Below are positions 17,693 through 29,039 of a stretch of 56,197 nucleotides of DNA, piece after piece; within the stretch, counting starts at the first letter, position 1; each line of letters begins with the position of its first letter. The DNA is from Myxococcales bacterium. GTDB lineage: Bacteria; Myxococcota_A; Polyangia; Haliangiales; Haliangiaceae. Position numbers and translations under genes: made by a program. Location of the stretch: contig JADJJK010000051.1 in NCBI GenBank assembly GCA_016706545.1, positions 1-56,197 on the forward strand, given 5' to 3'. Under the pieces are notes generated by a model. The model worked only from the letters and a program-made list of their open reading frames with translations. It was not told the origin of the DNA and did not search any database.

Positions 17693-18979
17693 CTAGATCC
17701 GCAGGCCCAGCCGCGCCCGCGCCAGCACGCTGAGCAAGATCGAAGCGGAGATGAGCCCGATGGCGGTGCCCACCGCCACGCCCATCGCGCCAAGCGAGGG
17801 GATGAGCGCCAGGTCGGCGACGAACGCGATGACCACGCTGGCCAGCACATACCAGGTGTGCCAGCCGGGGCGTCCGGCCATGAGCAAGAGGCTGACAAAC
17901 GGCAGGTTGGGCGAGGCCAGCGCGGCGCCCGCCATCAGCACCGCGAAGGGCCAGGTGGCCTGCGCGAACACCGGATCCCCCACCAGCACCGGCACGATGA
18001 ACGGATAGGCGATGGCCGAGACCACCGCCACCGCCACCGCCGCAGGAACGAACCAGCGCCGGGTGCGGCGCACCAGCTCCTCTGCCTGCGCGGGCTCCTG
18101 CGCGGACAGGTGGCGGGCCAGATGCGGATTGATGTTGTTCTGCAAGACCATGGGGATCTGCAGCGCGCCCTCGTACAAGGTGGAGGCCAGCGCGTACACG
18201 CCGACCTGGCTCTCCGGCAGCGCGACGCCGAGCATCCACACGTCCAGCTTGGAGTTGATCTCCTGCGCCAGGGTGGCGGTCACGCCGCGCACGCCGTAGC
18301 TCAGGTGCTCGCGTGCGTGGCGCAGCCAGGCGCCGCCGCGGCGCAGCGCCACGGTGGCCCACAGCTCGCCGCACAGCACCAGCAAGAGCACCCCTTCCGT
18401 GATGGTCCACACCACCGCCAGCTTGGCGCCCGGCAGGTCCACCGCGCGCGCCACGCCCAGGCTGGCGGCGATGAGCAGGTAGCGCAGCGAGGTGTACGCG
18501 GCGAACGCGCGCATGCGGCCCAGGCCATTGACCACGCCAAAGAGCACCTTGTTGATGGAGAACGCGAACACGCCCGGCGCCGCCCACAAGAGCCCCTGGG
18601 CGACCTCCGGGCTGCCCACCAGCGCGCCCAGCGGGTGGCGCAGCGCCACGCACGCCGCGGTGGCGGCCAGCGCCAGCCCCAGGTTGGGAAGGAGCGCCCC
18701 CAGCACCACGGCGGCCACGCGCTCGCCGTCAGCCGGCGCGGCGGCCACCGCGCGCAGCACCGCGAACTGCAGGCCGCCAGCGCCGAGGATGGCCAGGTTG
18801 AACACCGCCATCGTCACCAGGTTGAACACGCCGAGCGCGGTGGAGCCCCACCAGCTCGCGATGACGAAGTTGAGGCCAAGCCCAACGATGGCCAGGAGCG
18901 CCACCGGCACCAGGTTCCACAGCACGTCGCGCTGCAACCTGGACGGCTCCGGTGGCACGCGCGCGGCCTGCTCCGGCAC
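17693..18979 (-). CDS. Polysaccharide (O-antigen/Wzx-type) flippase
   Basis: A 428-residue protein with about twelve hydrophobic segments and few charged loops, matching the oligosaccharide flippase/MATE superfamily that moves lipid-linked repeat units across the inner membrane. Typical features are the internal segments NLVPVALLAIVGLGLNFVIA, SINKVLFGVVNGLGRMR and LTSLLLMAGRP-like turns, plus LGAMGVAVGTAIGLISA near the end, which resembles the second half of Wzx proteins. Its GTG start overlaps the TAG stop of the upstream amidotransferase by one base, so the two are translated from one message. This places it in surface-polysaccharide assembly. The substrate cannot be determined; a teichuronic-acid or capsule exporter of the same family is possible. 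Confidence 0.8.
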   Translation of the reverse strand: MPEQAARVPPEPSRLQRDVLWNLVPVALLAIVGLGLNFVIASWWGSTALGVFNLVTMAVFNLAILGAGGLQFAVLRAVAAAPADGERVAAVVLGALLPNLGLALAATAACVALRHPLGALVGSPEVAQGLLWAAPGVFAFSINKVLFGVVNGLGRMRAFAAYTSLRYLLIAASLGVARAVDLPGAKLAVVWTITEGVLLLVLCGELWATVALRRGGAWLRHAREHLSYGVRGVTATLAQEINSKLDVWMLGVALPESQVGVYALASTLYEGALQIPMVLQNNINPHLARHLSAQEPAQAEELVRRTRRWFVPAAVAVAVVSAIAYPFIVPVLVGDPVFAQATWPFAVLMAGAALASPNLPFVSLLLMAGRPGWHTWYVLASVVIAFVADLALIPSLGAMGVAVGTAIGLISASILLSVLARARLGLRI

Positions 18980-20970
18980 TAGTACAGCTTGGGCGCGGCG
19001 TTGATGACCTGCAGCGCCTCCTCGGCAGAGAAGCCGATGAGCTGTGCGTATTCGCGAATGGAGGGCCAGCGCGGCTTGGCGTACTCGATGGAGCGCGTCA
19101 TCGCCTCTTCGCGGGTCAGGTAGCCCTCGCGCACCATGTTGGACAGCATGGAGTCGTCCTCGGTGAAGCCGGCGATGGTGCTGTAGATGTAGTTGTAGAA
19201 CGCGGCGGTGCCGTCGCCGATGCGCCAGGTGGTGGTGGTGTCCGTCGCCACCTCCCAGTCATACTCGCGCCGGATGGTGCCGACGACCACGTCCTCGCGC
19301 CACTCGAGGTAGTGATACAGATAGAGGAAGTCGTCCTTGACCACGAAGGTCTGCCAGAACGCGTTGGCGGTGTCGAGCAGCGACTCGTTGATGTACGACG
19401 GGTTCCGCAGGTAGTTCTTGGCGAAGTAGAACAGCATGTCGCGCTTGTTGCGCAGCGACATCTTGGTCAGGACCATGTTGTCGTCGTCCTGGGGCACGCC
19501 CACGAAGCCCACCTTGTAGCGAGCCTCCTCGATCATGTTGCCGGTGCAGAACACCACGAGCTTGATCCCGGTCTCCTTGCGGAGCTGGCGCGCCTGGGAA
19601 TAGAACTCCTTGTCGCCGGCCATGAACAGGGTGACCATGCCCAGCTCTGGCCGCTTGAGCCACGCCTCCACGTTCTTGCGCACGTACCGCCGCTTGGCGG
19701 TGATGTCCGCGGACCGGATGATGTGCTCCACCCCGAGCTTGCCGCACACCCGCGCCTGGTTGCGGCGCGCCAGATCGGTGACCATGCCCCAGTCGTAGGT
19801 GAAGGCCACCGGGTTCATGCCCAGCTCCTTCTTGACGTAGTGCAGGCCGTAGGCGGAGTCCCGGCCGCCGCTGAACGCGACGATGACGTCGGGGCTGCCG
19901 TCCTTGGAGCGGTACGGCTCGACGGCGGCCAGCAGCGCCTCCTCCCCCAGCGGCTTGATCGGCTTCCAGGTCCGGCAGTACGCGCACACGCCCTCGGCGT
20001 CGAAGTTCACGAACGGGAAGGTCGAGGGCAGGATGCACTTCTTGCAGCGCTGCAGCCGGTCGGCGCGCGCGCTGAGGTCGACGATGGACACGTGGTGGCC
20101 GCCGGGCGAGATGACGGTGCCGGCGCTGGGCGCGGCGTTGGCCGCCGCGTTGGCCGCCGTCTCCTGGGCGACCTCCGGCCCGCTGAGCGCGAACGAGTGC
20201 CGGGGCCCCTTGCCCAGCGGCACGATCAGGCCGTGGCCGGCGCGCACCTGCTCGATGACCACGTCGCCGAGCGCGGAGCTGCCGTCCTTGTTCTCGAGCT
20301 TCTCCTCGATCACCCGCTGCAGGATGAAGCGCTCGGAGGCGAACATCAGGAACCTGGCGTCGGCGCTCGTGACCTGAAACAGCGAGCCCGTGTTGGTGGC
20401 CAGCAGCATGACGTCGAGGTCCTCGAACATCATCGCCACCGAGGCCGAGCCCTCGAGCTCCGCGAAGGTCTCGCGCGCCGCGGTGACCAGGTTCTTGCTG
20501 GCGTTGAGCTTGCTCCGCAGCACGGTGGCCAGCACCTCGCTGTCCAGCTCGCCCCGGGTGGGGATGCCCGGGTAGCGGGCGGCCAGCGCGCGGTCATTGA
20601 CGATGATGCCGTTGTGCAGGGCCACCGCGCCCTCGGTGATGACCGGCTGGTTGTTGTCGGCGTTGGACTGCGCGCCGTTGGTGGCCAGGCGCGAGTGGCC
20701 GGTGATGGCGATCGCCCGGTCGGCTTGCCCGGCGCTCCCGGCGCCCAGCACCTCGTCCAGGAGCTGGTGCAGCTTGGGGTTGGCCAGGAAGTTCGAGACC
20801 GAGCCCGCCTGCTTGAGGACATGGATCCGCTCGCCGTCGTGGACGGCGACGCCCACCGCCTCACGGCCGCGGGTCTCCGAGTTGCGCAAGAGCGAGATGG
20901 CGAGCGTGCGAGCGAGCTCGCGGTCACTGGCCGAGGCGCTGGAGCAGATGACGCCGAAAATGCCACACAT
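18979..20970 (-). CDS. Two-domain glutamine-dependent N-acetyl sugar amidotransferase
   Basis: The N-terminal ~300 residues are a class II glutamine amidotransferase: the start MCGIFGVI leaves Cys2 as the glutaminase nucleophile. The C-terminal ~360 residues match the N-acetyl sugar amidotransferase group (WbpG/PseA-like), with a zinc-ribbon-like CKKC...CAYC pair near residue 307 and the ATP-pyrophosphatase PP-loop SGGRDS near 364. The family converts a sugar carboxamide or amidine, for example 2-acetamidino residues of O-antigen or pseudaminic/legionaminic pathways, using ammonia from glutamine and ATP. In many relatives the glutaminase is a separate protein; here both are on one chain. The overlap with the flippase gene supports a surface-polysaccharide role. 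Confidence 0.8.
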   Translation of the reverse strand: MCGIFGVICSSASASDRELARTLAISLLRNSETRGREAVGVAVHDGERIHVLKQAGSVSNFLANPKLHQLLDEVLGAGSAGQADRAIAITGHSRLATNGAQSNADNNQPVITEGAVALHNGIIVNDRALAARYPGIPTRGELDSEVLATVLRSKLNASKNLVTAARETFAELEGSASVAMMFEDLDVMLLATNTGSLFQVTSADARFLMFASERFILQRVIEEKLENKDGSSALGDVVIEQVRAGHGLIVPLGKGPRHSFALSGPEVAQETAANAAANAAPSAGTVISPGGHHVSIVDLSARADRLQRCKKCILPSTFPFVNFDAEGVCAYCRTWKPIKPLGEEALLAAVEPYRSKDGSPDVIVAFSGGRDSAYGLHYVKKELGMNPVAFTYDWGMVTDLARRNQARVCGKLGVEHIIRSADITAKRRYVRKNVEAWLKRPELGMVTLFMAGDKEFYSQARQLRKETGIKLVVFCTGNMIEEARYKVGFVGVPQDDDNMVLTKMSLRNKRDMLFYFAKNYLRNPSYINESLLDTANAFWQTFVVKDDFLYLYHYLEWREDVVVGTIRREYDWEVATDTTTTWRIGDGTAAFYNYIYSTIAGFTEDDSMLSNMVREGYLTREEAMTRSIEYAKPRWPSIREYAQLIGFSAEEALQVINAAPKLY

Positions 20971-21078
20971 CGCGGCGCACTATACACACCTCGCCCGAGG
21001 ATGGCGTGTCGCCGTGCGCTGGCGCACAACTTGTTGAAACCCTGTTGGTTCGCATGATATCACCCGCGCCAAGTCCGG

Positions 21079-21747
21079 GTGCGCGTCCTCCTCATCATCC
21101 CAGCGTTCAATGAACAGCAGGCGCTCGGCGGATTGCTCGCGGAGATCCAGGCCTTGCGCGCGGCCGGGGGCGCTGGCGTGCAGCTCTCCGCCGTGGTGGT
21201 GGACGACGGGTCGGTGGACCGGACCGGAGAGGTCGCCAAGGCCGGGGGCGTGCGGCTCTTGCGGCTTTGCAAGAACCTCGGCATCGGCGGCGCGGTCCAG
21301 GCCGGCCTCATCCTCGCGCATCGCGAGCGCTTCGATTGCGCCGTGCAGATCGACGGCGATGGCCAGCACCCGCCGGGCGAGCTGCGCCACCTGCTGGCGG
21401 CCGTGGCGCGGCAAGGCGAACCGCGCGCAGATCTGGTGGTGGGGACGCGGTACCGAGATCGCGACCAGGACGGGTTCCGCTCCACCTTGCTGCGCCGGCT
21501 GGGCAGCGCCTGGCTGCGCGGCGTGCTGCGCCTGGTCACCGGCCTGCGGCTCACCGATCCGACCTCGGGCTTTCGGCTGTACGGGGCGCGCGCGCTGCGC
21601 CTGTTCAGCCTGACCTACCCTTACGACTACCCGGAGCCGGAGTCGCTGGCGGTGGCGTGCGCCGCTGGCCTCACCGTCGTCGAGGTCCCCGTCACCATGC
21701 GCGAGCGAGGCCAGCCGTGCAGTCGCCTGAAGAATACTGGCGCCTGA
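21079..21747 (+). CDS. Family 2 glycosyltransferase (dolichol-phosphate-mannose-synthase-like)
   Basis: A 222-residue GT-A fold enzyme. Visible motifs are LLIIPAFNE, the nucleotide site VVVDDGSVDRT, QIDGDGQH (the DxD-type Asp) and TSGFRLYG, which is typical of polyprenyl-phosphate glycosyltransferases. It would transfer a sugar from a nucleotide donor onto a lipid carrier at the cytosolic face; the acceptor is unknown. It is divergent from the amidotransferase and is followed by an overlapping DUF2304 gene and a polytopic membrane protein, a common trio for lipid-linked sugar production. GTG at 21079 is the start, as there is no upstream ATG in frame. Confidence 0.85.
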   Translation: MRVLLIIPAFNEQQALGGLLAEIQALRAAGGAGVQLSAVVVDDGSVDRTGEVAKAGGVRLLRLCKNLGIGGAVQAGLILAHRERFDCAVQIDGDGQHPPGELRHLLAAVARQGEPRADLVVGTRYRDRDQDGFRSTLLRRLGSAWLRGVLRLVTGLRLTDPTSGFRLYGARALRLFSLTYPYDYPEPESLAVACAAGLTVVEVPVTMRERGQPCSRLKNTGA

Positions 21748-22190
21748 GCGACGGCGTGGGCAACTGGGTGTTCGCCGCGGTGTGCCTGGGCATCGCGCTG
21801 GTGCTGGTGCGGCTCATCGTGCGCGAGCGCATCATGTTGCAGGGCAGCATGTCGTACCTGGCGTTCTTGTCGGCGATCGGCGGCATGGCCCTGTTCCCCG
21901 ACGCCACCGGCTACGTGGCGCACGCGCTGGGCTTCTCCACCCTGGCCAACTTCTTCTTCTGCGCCGCCATCGCCGCGCTGGCCATCTTGCACCTGCGCAC
22001 GCTGATCATGCTGTCGCGGATACATCTGCGCTCGGTGTCGCTGACCCAGGAGCTGGCCATCGTCAACGAGAAACTCGACGCCATCGCCGGTGCGCTGGCG
22101 GCTGCGCCCGGCCCGGGCCCCGCCGCGGCGCCCGCGGCGTCAGCGCCAGCAGATGCGCCGGGCCCAGCAGCAGAAGAAGCGTCCCGGTGA
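21717..22190 (+). CDS. DUF2304 family membrane protein
   Basis: A 157-residue protein starting GTG 21717, overlapping the glycosyltransferase end by about 31 bases; the next in-frame GTG, 21756, is a possible alternative. It contains three predicted membrane segments: NWVFAAVCLGIALVLVRLIV, SYLAFLSAIGGMALFPDATG and FFFCAAIAALAILHLRTLIM. The motif between segments and the paired hydrophobic region match DUF2304 proteins, which are nearly always encoded beside GT2 enzymes that use polyprenyl phosphate. Its function is not known from experiment, to my knowledge. The C-terminal tail is Ala/Pro-rich. The terminal TGA overlaps the GTG of the next gene (GTGA). Confidence 0.75.
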   Translation: MQSPEEYWRLSDGVGNWVFAAVCLGIALVLVRLIVRERIMLQGSMSYLAFLSAIGGMALFPDATGYVAHALGFSTLANFFFCAAIAALAILHLRTLIMLSRIHLRSVSLTQELAIVNEKLDAIAGALAAAPGPGPAAAPAASAPADAPGPAAEEASR

Positions 22191-23578
22191 GCCGCCTGGG
22201 CGAGCTTCTGGCCGCGGCCTGGGGGCGGGTGCGCAACGCCAACCCCACCACCGTGCTGCTCGTCGCCTGGGGCCTGCTCATCTTCTATGGGTTCCCGGGC
22301 CAGATGACCCAGGACTCGTACGACCACCTGCGCGAGGCACGCGCGCGCATCTACTCGGACTCGCACCCGCCCATCATCAACTTGGTGTGGGCGTTCTTCG
22401 ACTACTTCATCCCCGGCCCGTTCGCCATGCTGGTGGTGCAGAGCGGGCTCTTTCTCGCAGGCCTCTATTCGATCTTGCAGTGGGTGTTCGCGCCGCGCCG
22501 CGCCGCCTGGATCACCGCCGCCGTCTTTCTCTATCCGCCGGTGGGCGTGGTGATGTCGGTGATCTGGAAGGACTGCATGATGGCCGCGCTCCTGGCCATC
22601 GGCACCGCCGCGCTGGTGTCACCGCGGCGCTCGCGCAAGCTCCTGGGCCTGGCCGCGCTCTGCCTGGGCACGGCCATGCGCTACAACGCCTTCGGCGCCA
22701 CCGCGCCGCTCATCGTGCTGCTCTTCGAGTGGCGCCCGGGTATGCCCTGGCTGCGCCGCTACGCGCTGGCGCTGGCGGTGTGGGTCCTCACCACGCTGGC
22801 CGCGTTCGGCATCAACAAGGCGCTCACCGACAAGCCCATGCACTACTGGATCTCGTCGCTGGCGGTCTACGACATCGTCGGCACCTACGCCAACCTGGAC
22901 GAGACCCTGCCGGACGCGCGCCTGCAGGAGGAGCTGGCGGGCACCGAGCTGCTCATCAAGCAGGACCTCCACGCGACGATCCGCGAGGTGTACTCGACGC
23001 GCTCGTTCTTCCCGATCTTGAATCACCCGCAAAAGACGCTGTGGAACCTGCCGATCAACTACTACGACCCGGCGCCCGAGGCGCAGCGCGACGCCATCGC
23101 GCGGGCGCTGTGGCGCACGATCTCCGCCTACCCGATGGCGTACATCAAGCATCGCCTGCGGGTGACCGCGGCGGTGATCGATCTGGAGTCCAAGCACCAG
23201 AGCGGCGCCATCATCAAGCGCGCCGCGCGAGACCTCACGTTCATGCACGAGCAGGGCCTGGCCACCGGCGTGTCCAAGGCGCAGATGAAGCTGTCGCGCA
23301 AGCTGCACTGGGTGTCCTGGCACACGCCGCTGTTCGTGCCCTGGGTGTACCTGGCGCTGACGCTCTTGCTGCTGCCGCTGGCCTGGCGCCAGCGCGACAC
23401 CATGGCGCTCCTGCTCAGCGGCCTGGGCATGGAGTCCTCGCTGCTGCTGCTGGCGCACAGCGTGGACTACCGGTACTCGCACTGGATGGTGCTGACCACC
23501 GTGCTCGCCGCGATCTTCCTGGCCACCCGGCGGCTGCGCGCCGCGCAAGCCGCCCGCCACCCCGTCGCCGCGTCCTGA
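22187..23578 (+). CDS. Polytopic membrane protein, GT-C/DUF6020-like
   Basis: A 463-residue integral membrane protein with about nine hydrophobic segments, such as VLLVAWGLLIFYGFPG, PFAMLVVQSGLFLAGLYSIL and SLLLLAHSVDYRYSHWMVL. The N-terminal FPGQMTQDSYDHLREARA includes an Asp-containing loop after the first helix, as in GT-C glycosyltransferases acting on lipid-linked sugars. A periplasmic loop at about residues 225-330 (IYDIVGTYANLDE, ILNHPQKTLWNLPINYYDP) follows. Its GTG start overlaps the preceding stop. In this operon it would be the enzyme that transfers the sugar delivered by the GT2/DUF2304 pair. The fold assignment is by topology, not by a strong motif match. Confidence 0.65.
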   Translation: MSRLGELLAAAWGRVRNANPTTVLLVAWGLLIFYGFPGQMTQDSYDHLREARARIYSDSHPPIINLVWAFFDYFIPGPFAMLVVQSGLFLAGLYSILQWVFAPRRAAWITAAVFLYPPVGVVMSVIWKDCMMAALLAIGTAALVSPRRSRKLLGLAALCLGTAMRYNAFGATAPLIVLLFEWRPGMPWLRRYALALAVWVLTTLAAFGINKALTDKPMHYWISSLAVYDIVGTYANLDETLPDARLQEELAGTELLIKQDLHATIREVYSTRSFFPILNHPQKTLWNLPINYYDPAPEAQRDAIARALWRTISAYPMAYIKHRLRVTAAVIDLESKHQSGAIIKRAARDLTFMHEQGLATGVSKAQMKLSRKLHWVSWHTPLFVPWVYLALTLLLLPLAWRQRDTMALLLSGLGMESSLLLLAHSVDYRYSHWMVLTTVLAAIFLATRRLRAAQAARHPVAAS

Positions 23579-23584
23579 CCGCGG

Positions 23585-24445
23585 CTACTGCGCCGCGCCA
23601 GCCGGCGGTGGCGAGGCCATCGGCGGTGGCGAGGCCGGCGAGGCCTCGGGCATCGCTGGCGGCGGCGCCGTCGGCGCTGGCGCCTCGGGCGTCGCGGGCG
23701 CTGTCGGTGCCGTCGGCGAGGTGCCAGCAGCTCCGGCGGGGCCCGCGCCGCCCTCCGACGCCGCGCCGGCGCCCTCCAACGTCGCGCTGGGCCCGCCTTG
23801 GGGCACGACCTTGGGCGCCGCAGGCGGCGGCGCCGGCGCGACTGGCGCCGACGTCCCCGTCGGAGCGCGTGACGCGGGCACGAGCGGCGGCGCCGCCGAC
23901 ACCGAGCCCCCGGCGGCGGCGCTGATCGCCTCCAGGTGGCCATGCACCACGCCGTTGGTGATGGGCACAAAGCGATACCGCGCCGAGATGTGCCCCGGCA
24001 GGGAGAACGTGAACTCGCGCTCGCCGCCGGTCAGCTCCCCTTCCCAGTACGCGGGCGTTCGCCCTACCGGCTGCCCGTCCACCGCGGCCAGCGCCCCAGC
24101 AGGAGAGGACCGCAGCAAGATCCCCAGCATGCGGGCCCCGCGGCGTGGCCGGGTGGCGGGCACCGACGCCGCAGGCGTGTCCCGGTCCAGATGCCCAGCC
24201 TCTGGATCGAACACCGGCAGCTCGGTGATGCCCGCCGGCGACGATGCCGCCGCAGGGTCGAGCGCGCCACCAGGCGACGGCCCGAGCGCCGGATCGACCG
24301 GCCCGACCGCCGGCCCGACCGCCGGATCGACCGCTGGCCCGGCCACCGGCTCAGGTGGCGCCGGCTCACGCGAGCTCCCGCAGCCCGCGCCAAGGCCAAG
24401 CGAGACGAACGCAACCGCCGCGGCGGCGACGCCTTTGGGACCCAT
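23585..24445 (-). CDS. PEGA-domain lipoprotein with Ala/Pro-rich tail
   Basis: Start taken at ATG 24445, which leaves a lipoprotein signal (VAFVSLGLGAGCGS). The mature part has a low-complexity region of Pro-Ala-Val-Gly repeats, then a PEGA domain at about residues 120-190 (LRSSPAGALAAVDGQPVGRTP and ELTGGEREFTFSLPGHISAR). PEGA is a small surface-associated beta domain. The C-terminal 100 residues are Ala/Pro/Gly-rich, a frequent trait here of exported proteins that reach the cell wall. Likely an outer-membrane lipoprotein, perhaps structural. It has no enzyme motif. It is convergent with the membrane protein gene at 22187. Confidence 0.7.
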   Translation of the reverse strand: MGPKGVAAAAVAFVSLGLGAGCGSSREPAPPEPVAGPAVDPAVGPAVGPVDPALGPSPGGALDPAAASSPAGITELPVFDPEAGHLDRDTPAASVPATRPRRGARMLGILLRSSPAGALAAVDGQPVGRTPAYWEGELTGGEREFTFSLPGHISARYRFVPITNGVVHGHLEAISAAAGGSVSAAPPLVPASRAPTGTSAPVAPAPPPAAPKVVPQGGPSATLEGAGAASEGGAGPAGAAGTSPTAPTAPATPEAPAPTAPPPAMPEASPASPPPMASPPPAGAAQ

Positions 24446-24519
24446 GGCTTGCAAAGCTACTCGCAAACCGCAGACGGCACAACGCCAACGCGGCGAGCGA
24501 TCCACGCCCGCGCGCCCGG

Positions 24520-25860
24520 CTACCCGCGCATCAAGACCAGCTCCTCCGCCGAGGTCGGGTGGATCGCGAGCGTCCGGTCAAAGTCGTCCTTGGTGGCGCC
24601 CATGGTCACGGCGATCGCCGCGGCCTGCACGATCTCCGGCGCGTCGAGCCCGACCACATGCAGGCCGAGCACGCGCCGGCTCGCGCGGTCCACCACCAGC
24701 TTGAGCAGCATCTTCTCGCTGCGGCCAGGCAGCGCGAAGCGCATCGGCCGAAAGCTGCTCTTGAAGATCTGCACGTCCAGGCCGCGCTCCGCCGCTTGCT
24801 CCTCGGTCAGGCCCACCACGCTCACCGGCGGCTGGGAGAACACCGCGGTCGGAACCAGCTCGATCTGGACGGGGGTGGGCCGATCGCCAAACAGCGTGTC
24901 AGCCAGCGCGTGGCCCTCGCGGATGGCGATGGGGGTGAGCGCGATCCGGCCGGTGACGTCACCGACGGCGTAGATGTGCGGCACCGAGGTCCGCGACCAC
25001 TCGTCCACCTCGATGGCGCCGCGCTCGTCGAGCGCGATGCCAAGCTCCTCCAGGCCCAGGTCCGCCGTGTTCGGATCGCGGCCGATGGCAGACATCGCGG
25101 TGTCGCAGCGCACCACGCGACCGTCGTCGAGCGTCAGCGTCAGCTCCTGCCCCGGCACCCCGCTGGCGTCGTGTACGCTGCCGACGACAAACTCGATCCC
25201 GGCGGCGCCCAGCCCGTCGCGCACCATCTGCCGGACCTCGCCGTCGAAGCCGCGCAGCGGGAGCTCGTCGTGGTGGATGAGCGTGACCTTGGCGCCGAGG
25301 CCGGCGAAGATGTGCGCGAACTCGACGGCGATGTAGCCGCCGCCGACGATGGCCACCGCGCGCGGCAGCGCCGGCAGATGGAACGCCTGGTCGGAGGTGA
25401 TCCACAGCTCCGGCTTGCCGGCAGGATGGACGCGCGCCTTGCCCCCGGTGGCGATCAAGATCTGCCCGGCCGTGATGCGCGCGCCACCGACCTCCACGGT
25501 GTGCGGGTCCACCAGCCGCGCGGCACCCTCGTGGATCGCGACGCCGTGCTTGCGCAGCAGGTCCACATAGATCGCCGACAGCCGCGAGATCTCCTGGTCC
25601 TTGGCCGCGATGAGCTTGGCCCAATCGAACGAGGCCTCGCCCAGCTTCCAGCCGAACCCGGCCGCGTCGTCGAGCGTGCGCCGGATCTCGCTGGCGTACA
25701 CCAGCAGCTTCTTGGGCACGCAGCCGCGGATCACGCAGGTCCCGCCCCAGCGAGACTCCTCCGCGATCGCCACCTTGGCGCCGTGGCTCGCGGCGATCCT
25801 CGCCGAGCGCACCCCGCCCGACCCGCCCCCGATCACGAAGTAGTCGACGTCAAAGCTCAT
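24520..25860 (-). CDS. gor: Glutathione-disulfide reductase
   Basis: A 446-residue FAD-dependent pyridine nucleotide-disulfide oxidoreductase. The FAD-binding GGGSGG motif near residue 11, redox-active Cys42-x4-Cys47 in GGTCVIRGCVPKK, the NAD(P)H motif IVGGGYIAVEFA, the second FAD motif IYAVGDV and the C-terminal HPTSAEE His-Glu pair are all present. Length and motifs match glutathione reductase (Gor, plant/bacterial type) over dihydrolipoamide dehydrogenase; trypanothione or mycothione reductase remain possible. It reduces GSSG with NADPH in the cytosol. The start is ATG at 25860. The neighbouring lipoprotein genes are unrelated. Confidence 0.85.
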   Translation of the reverse strand: MSFDVDYFVIGGGSGGVRSARIAASHGAKVAIAEESRWGGTCVIRGCVPKKLLVYASEIRRTLDDAAGFGWKLGEASFDWAKLIAAKDQEISRLSAIYVDLLRKHGVAIHEGAARLVDPHTVEVGGARITAGQILIATGGKARVHPAGKPELWITSDQAFHLPALPRAVAIVGGGYIAVEFAHIFAGLGAKVTLIHHDELPLRGFDGEVRQMVRDGLGAAGIEFVVGSVHDASGVPGQELTLTLDDGRVVRCDTAMSAIGRDPNTADLGLEELGIALDERGAIEVDEWSRTSVPHIYAVGDVTGRIALTPIAIREGHALADTLFGDRPTPVQIELVPTAVFSQPPVSVVGLTEEQAAERGLDVQIFKSSFRPMRFALPGRSEKMLLKLVVDRASRRVLGLHVVGLDAPEIVQAAAIAVTMGATKDDFDRTLAIHPTSAEELVLMRG

Positions 25861-25968
25861 GTGCCGCGCATGATAGCGCGCAAGCTCCCGGCGGCACGCG
25901 CCGCCGGCCACGTAGTGGCGGCCGTCTTGCCGCGCGCAGGCGGCGGCCGCGCGCTGGCAGGCCTGACC

Positions 25969-26853
25969 TCAGCGAGTGGCCAGGTACAGATCCAGCTCGC
26001 CGTCCGCAGCCGACGCAAAGTACAAGCGCCGACCATCGGCCGACAGCCACGGATCTTCTTCCCTGGCCGCGGTGCTCACCACCGGCACCGCGCCCACCAC
26101 CTGCCAGGCCGAGGTCACGCTGGCCCGGGTGGCGAGGAACAGATCCACCTGGCCGGCGTTGTCCTTGGCCCAGTACAGGCTCAAGCAGTCCGGCGTCAGA
26201 AACGGCGCGGTGTCCGCGCCGCCGGTGGTGGACAGCGCCAGCCGCGAGGGCGCCTGGCCGAGCGTGCCCTCGTACAGATCGAGGTCACCAGCCACCGCGC
26301 GGTCCGAGGCCAGGATGTACTTGCCGCCGCACGGCGAGTACCAGCGGTCATTGACCGTCGAGCTCGCGGTGGCGATCATCGTCGGCGTGCCCCACGCCGC
26401 GGCCGCGCTGGCCCGCTGCGACATCCAGACGTCCTCGCTGGTGCCCGTGCGGGTGGTGGCGTAGTACAGGGTGAGCCCATCGGCGGAGAGCCGCGGCGTC
26501 GAGTCATTGCCGGCGGTGTTGAGCGCGGTGATCTCCGCCGGGGTGCCCCACGCTGCTTGCTGGTTGGCGCGGGTCGTGACGTACAGGTTCTTGCCGCCGT
26601 TGCCGGTGCCCAGGTTGATCGCGAAGATGAGCTCGGTCTCGGCGGTGTTGAGCGTCAGGTCGTCCTCGATGGCGCCGTCCAGCGACAGCCCGCTGATCTT
26701 GGCCGCAGGGTTGAAGTTCCCCAGCGGCACCGTCGCGTCGGGCGAGGCATCAACCGCGGCACCATCCACCGAAGCGTCTGCCGAGATCGGTTGCTCGTTG
26801 AGCTTGATCCCACATCCACACAGAACTACCGCGAACAAGAACAGCCTGCGCAC
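25969..26853 (-). CDS. WD40-like (PD40/TolB-type) lipoprotein
   Basis: A 294-residue protein with lipoprotein signal MRRLFLFAVVLCGCG and an Asp/Ala linker. Five to six propeller blades can be seen by recurring strands such as DSTPRLSADGLTLYYATTR, DTAPFLTPDCLSLYWAKD and EDPWLSADGRRLYFASA, typical of the WD40-like PD40 repeat. Such lipoproteins face the periplasm or outer surface and bind partners; a specific function is unknown. There is no catalytic motif. It precedes the peroxidase gene on the same strand, with a 125-bp gap that has no terminator I can see. Confidence 0.75.
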   Translation of the reverse strand: MRRLFLFAVVLCGCGIKLNEQPISADASVDGAAVDASPDATVPLGNFNPAAKISGLSLDGAIEDDLTLNTAETELIFAINLGTGNGGKNLYVTTRANQQAAWGTPAEITALNTAGNDSTPRLSADGLTLYYATTRTGTSEDVWMSQRASAAAAWGTPTMIATASSTVNDRWYSPCGGKYILASDRAVAGDLDLYEGTLGQAPSRLALSTTGGADTAPFLTPDCLSLYWAKDNAGQVDLFLATRASVTSAWQVVGAVPVVSTAAREEDPWLSADGRRLYFASAADGELDLYLATR

Positions 26854-26978
26854 CTTGCGACCGTATCAGCTCCAACTGCGCCAAGGGTTGGGTTTCTCGA
26901 CTGGGGCTGCCCCTCCCATGCGAGAGAAGCCCACATTGGAATCCTGCGCAAACTCGCAGGTGGGGCCGGCAGGGCGGT

Positions 26979-29039
<2,061 letters not shown>

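Noticed and set aside
18952..21057. 701-codon open frame on the plus strand across the amidotransferase
   Set aside because: Antisense to a gene with clear Cys2 and PP-loop motifs.
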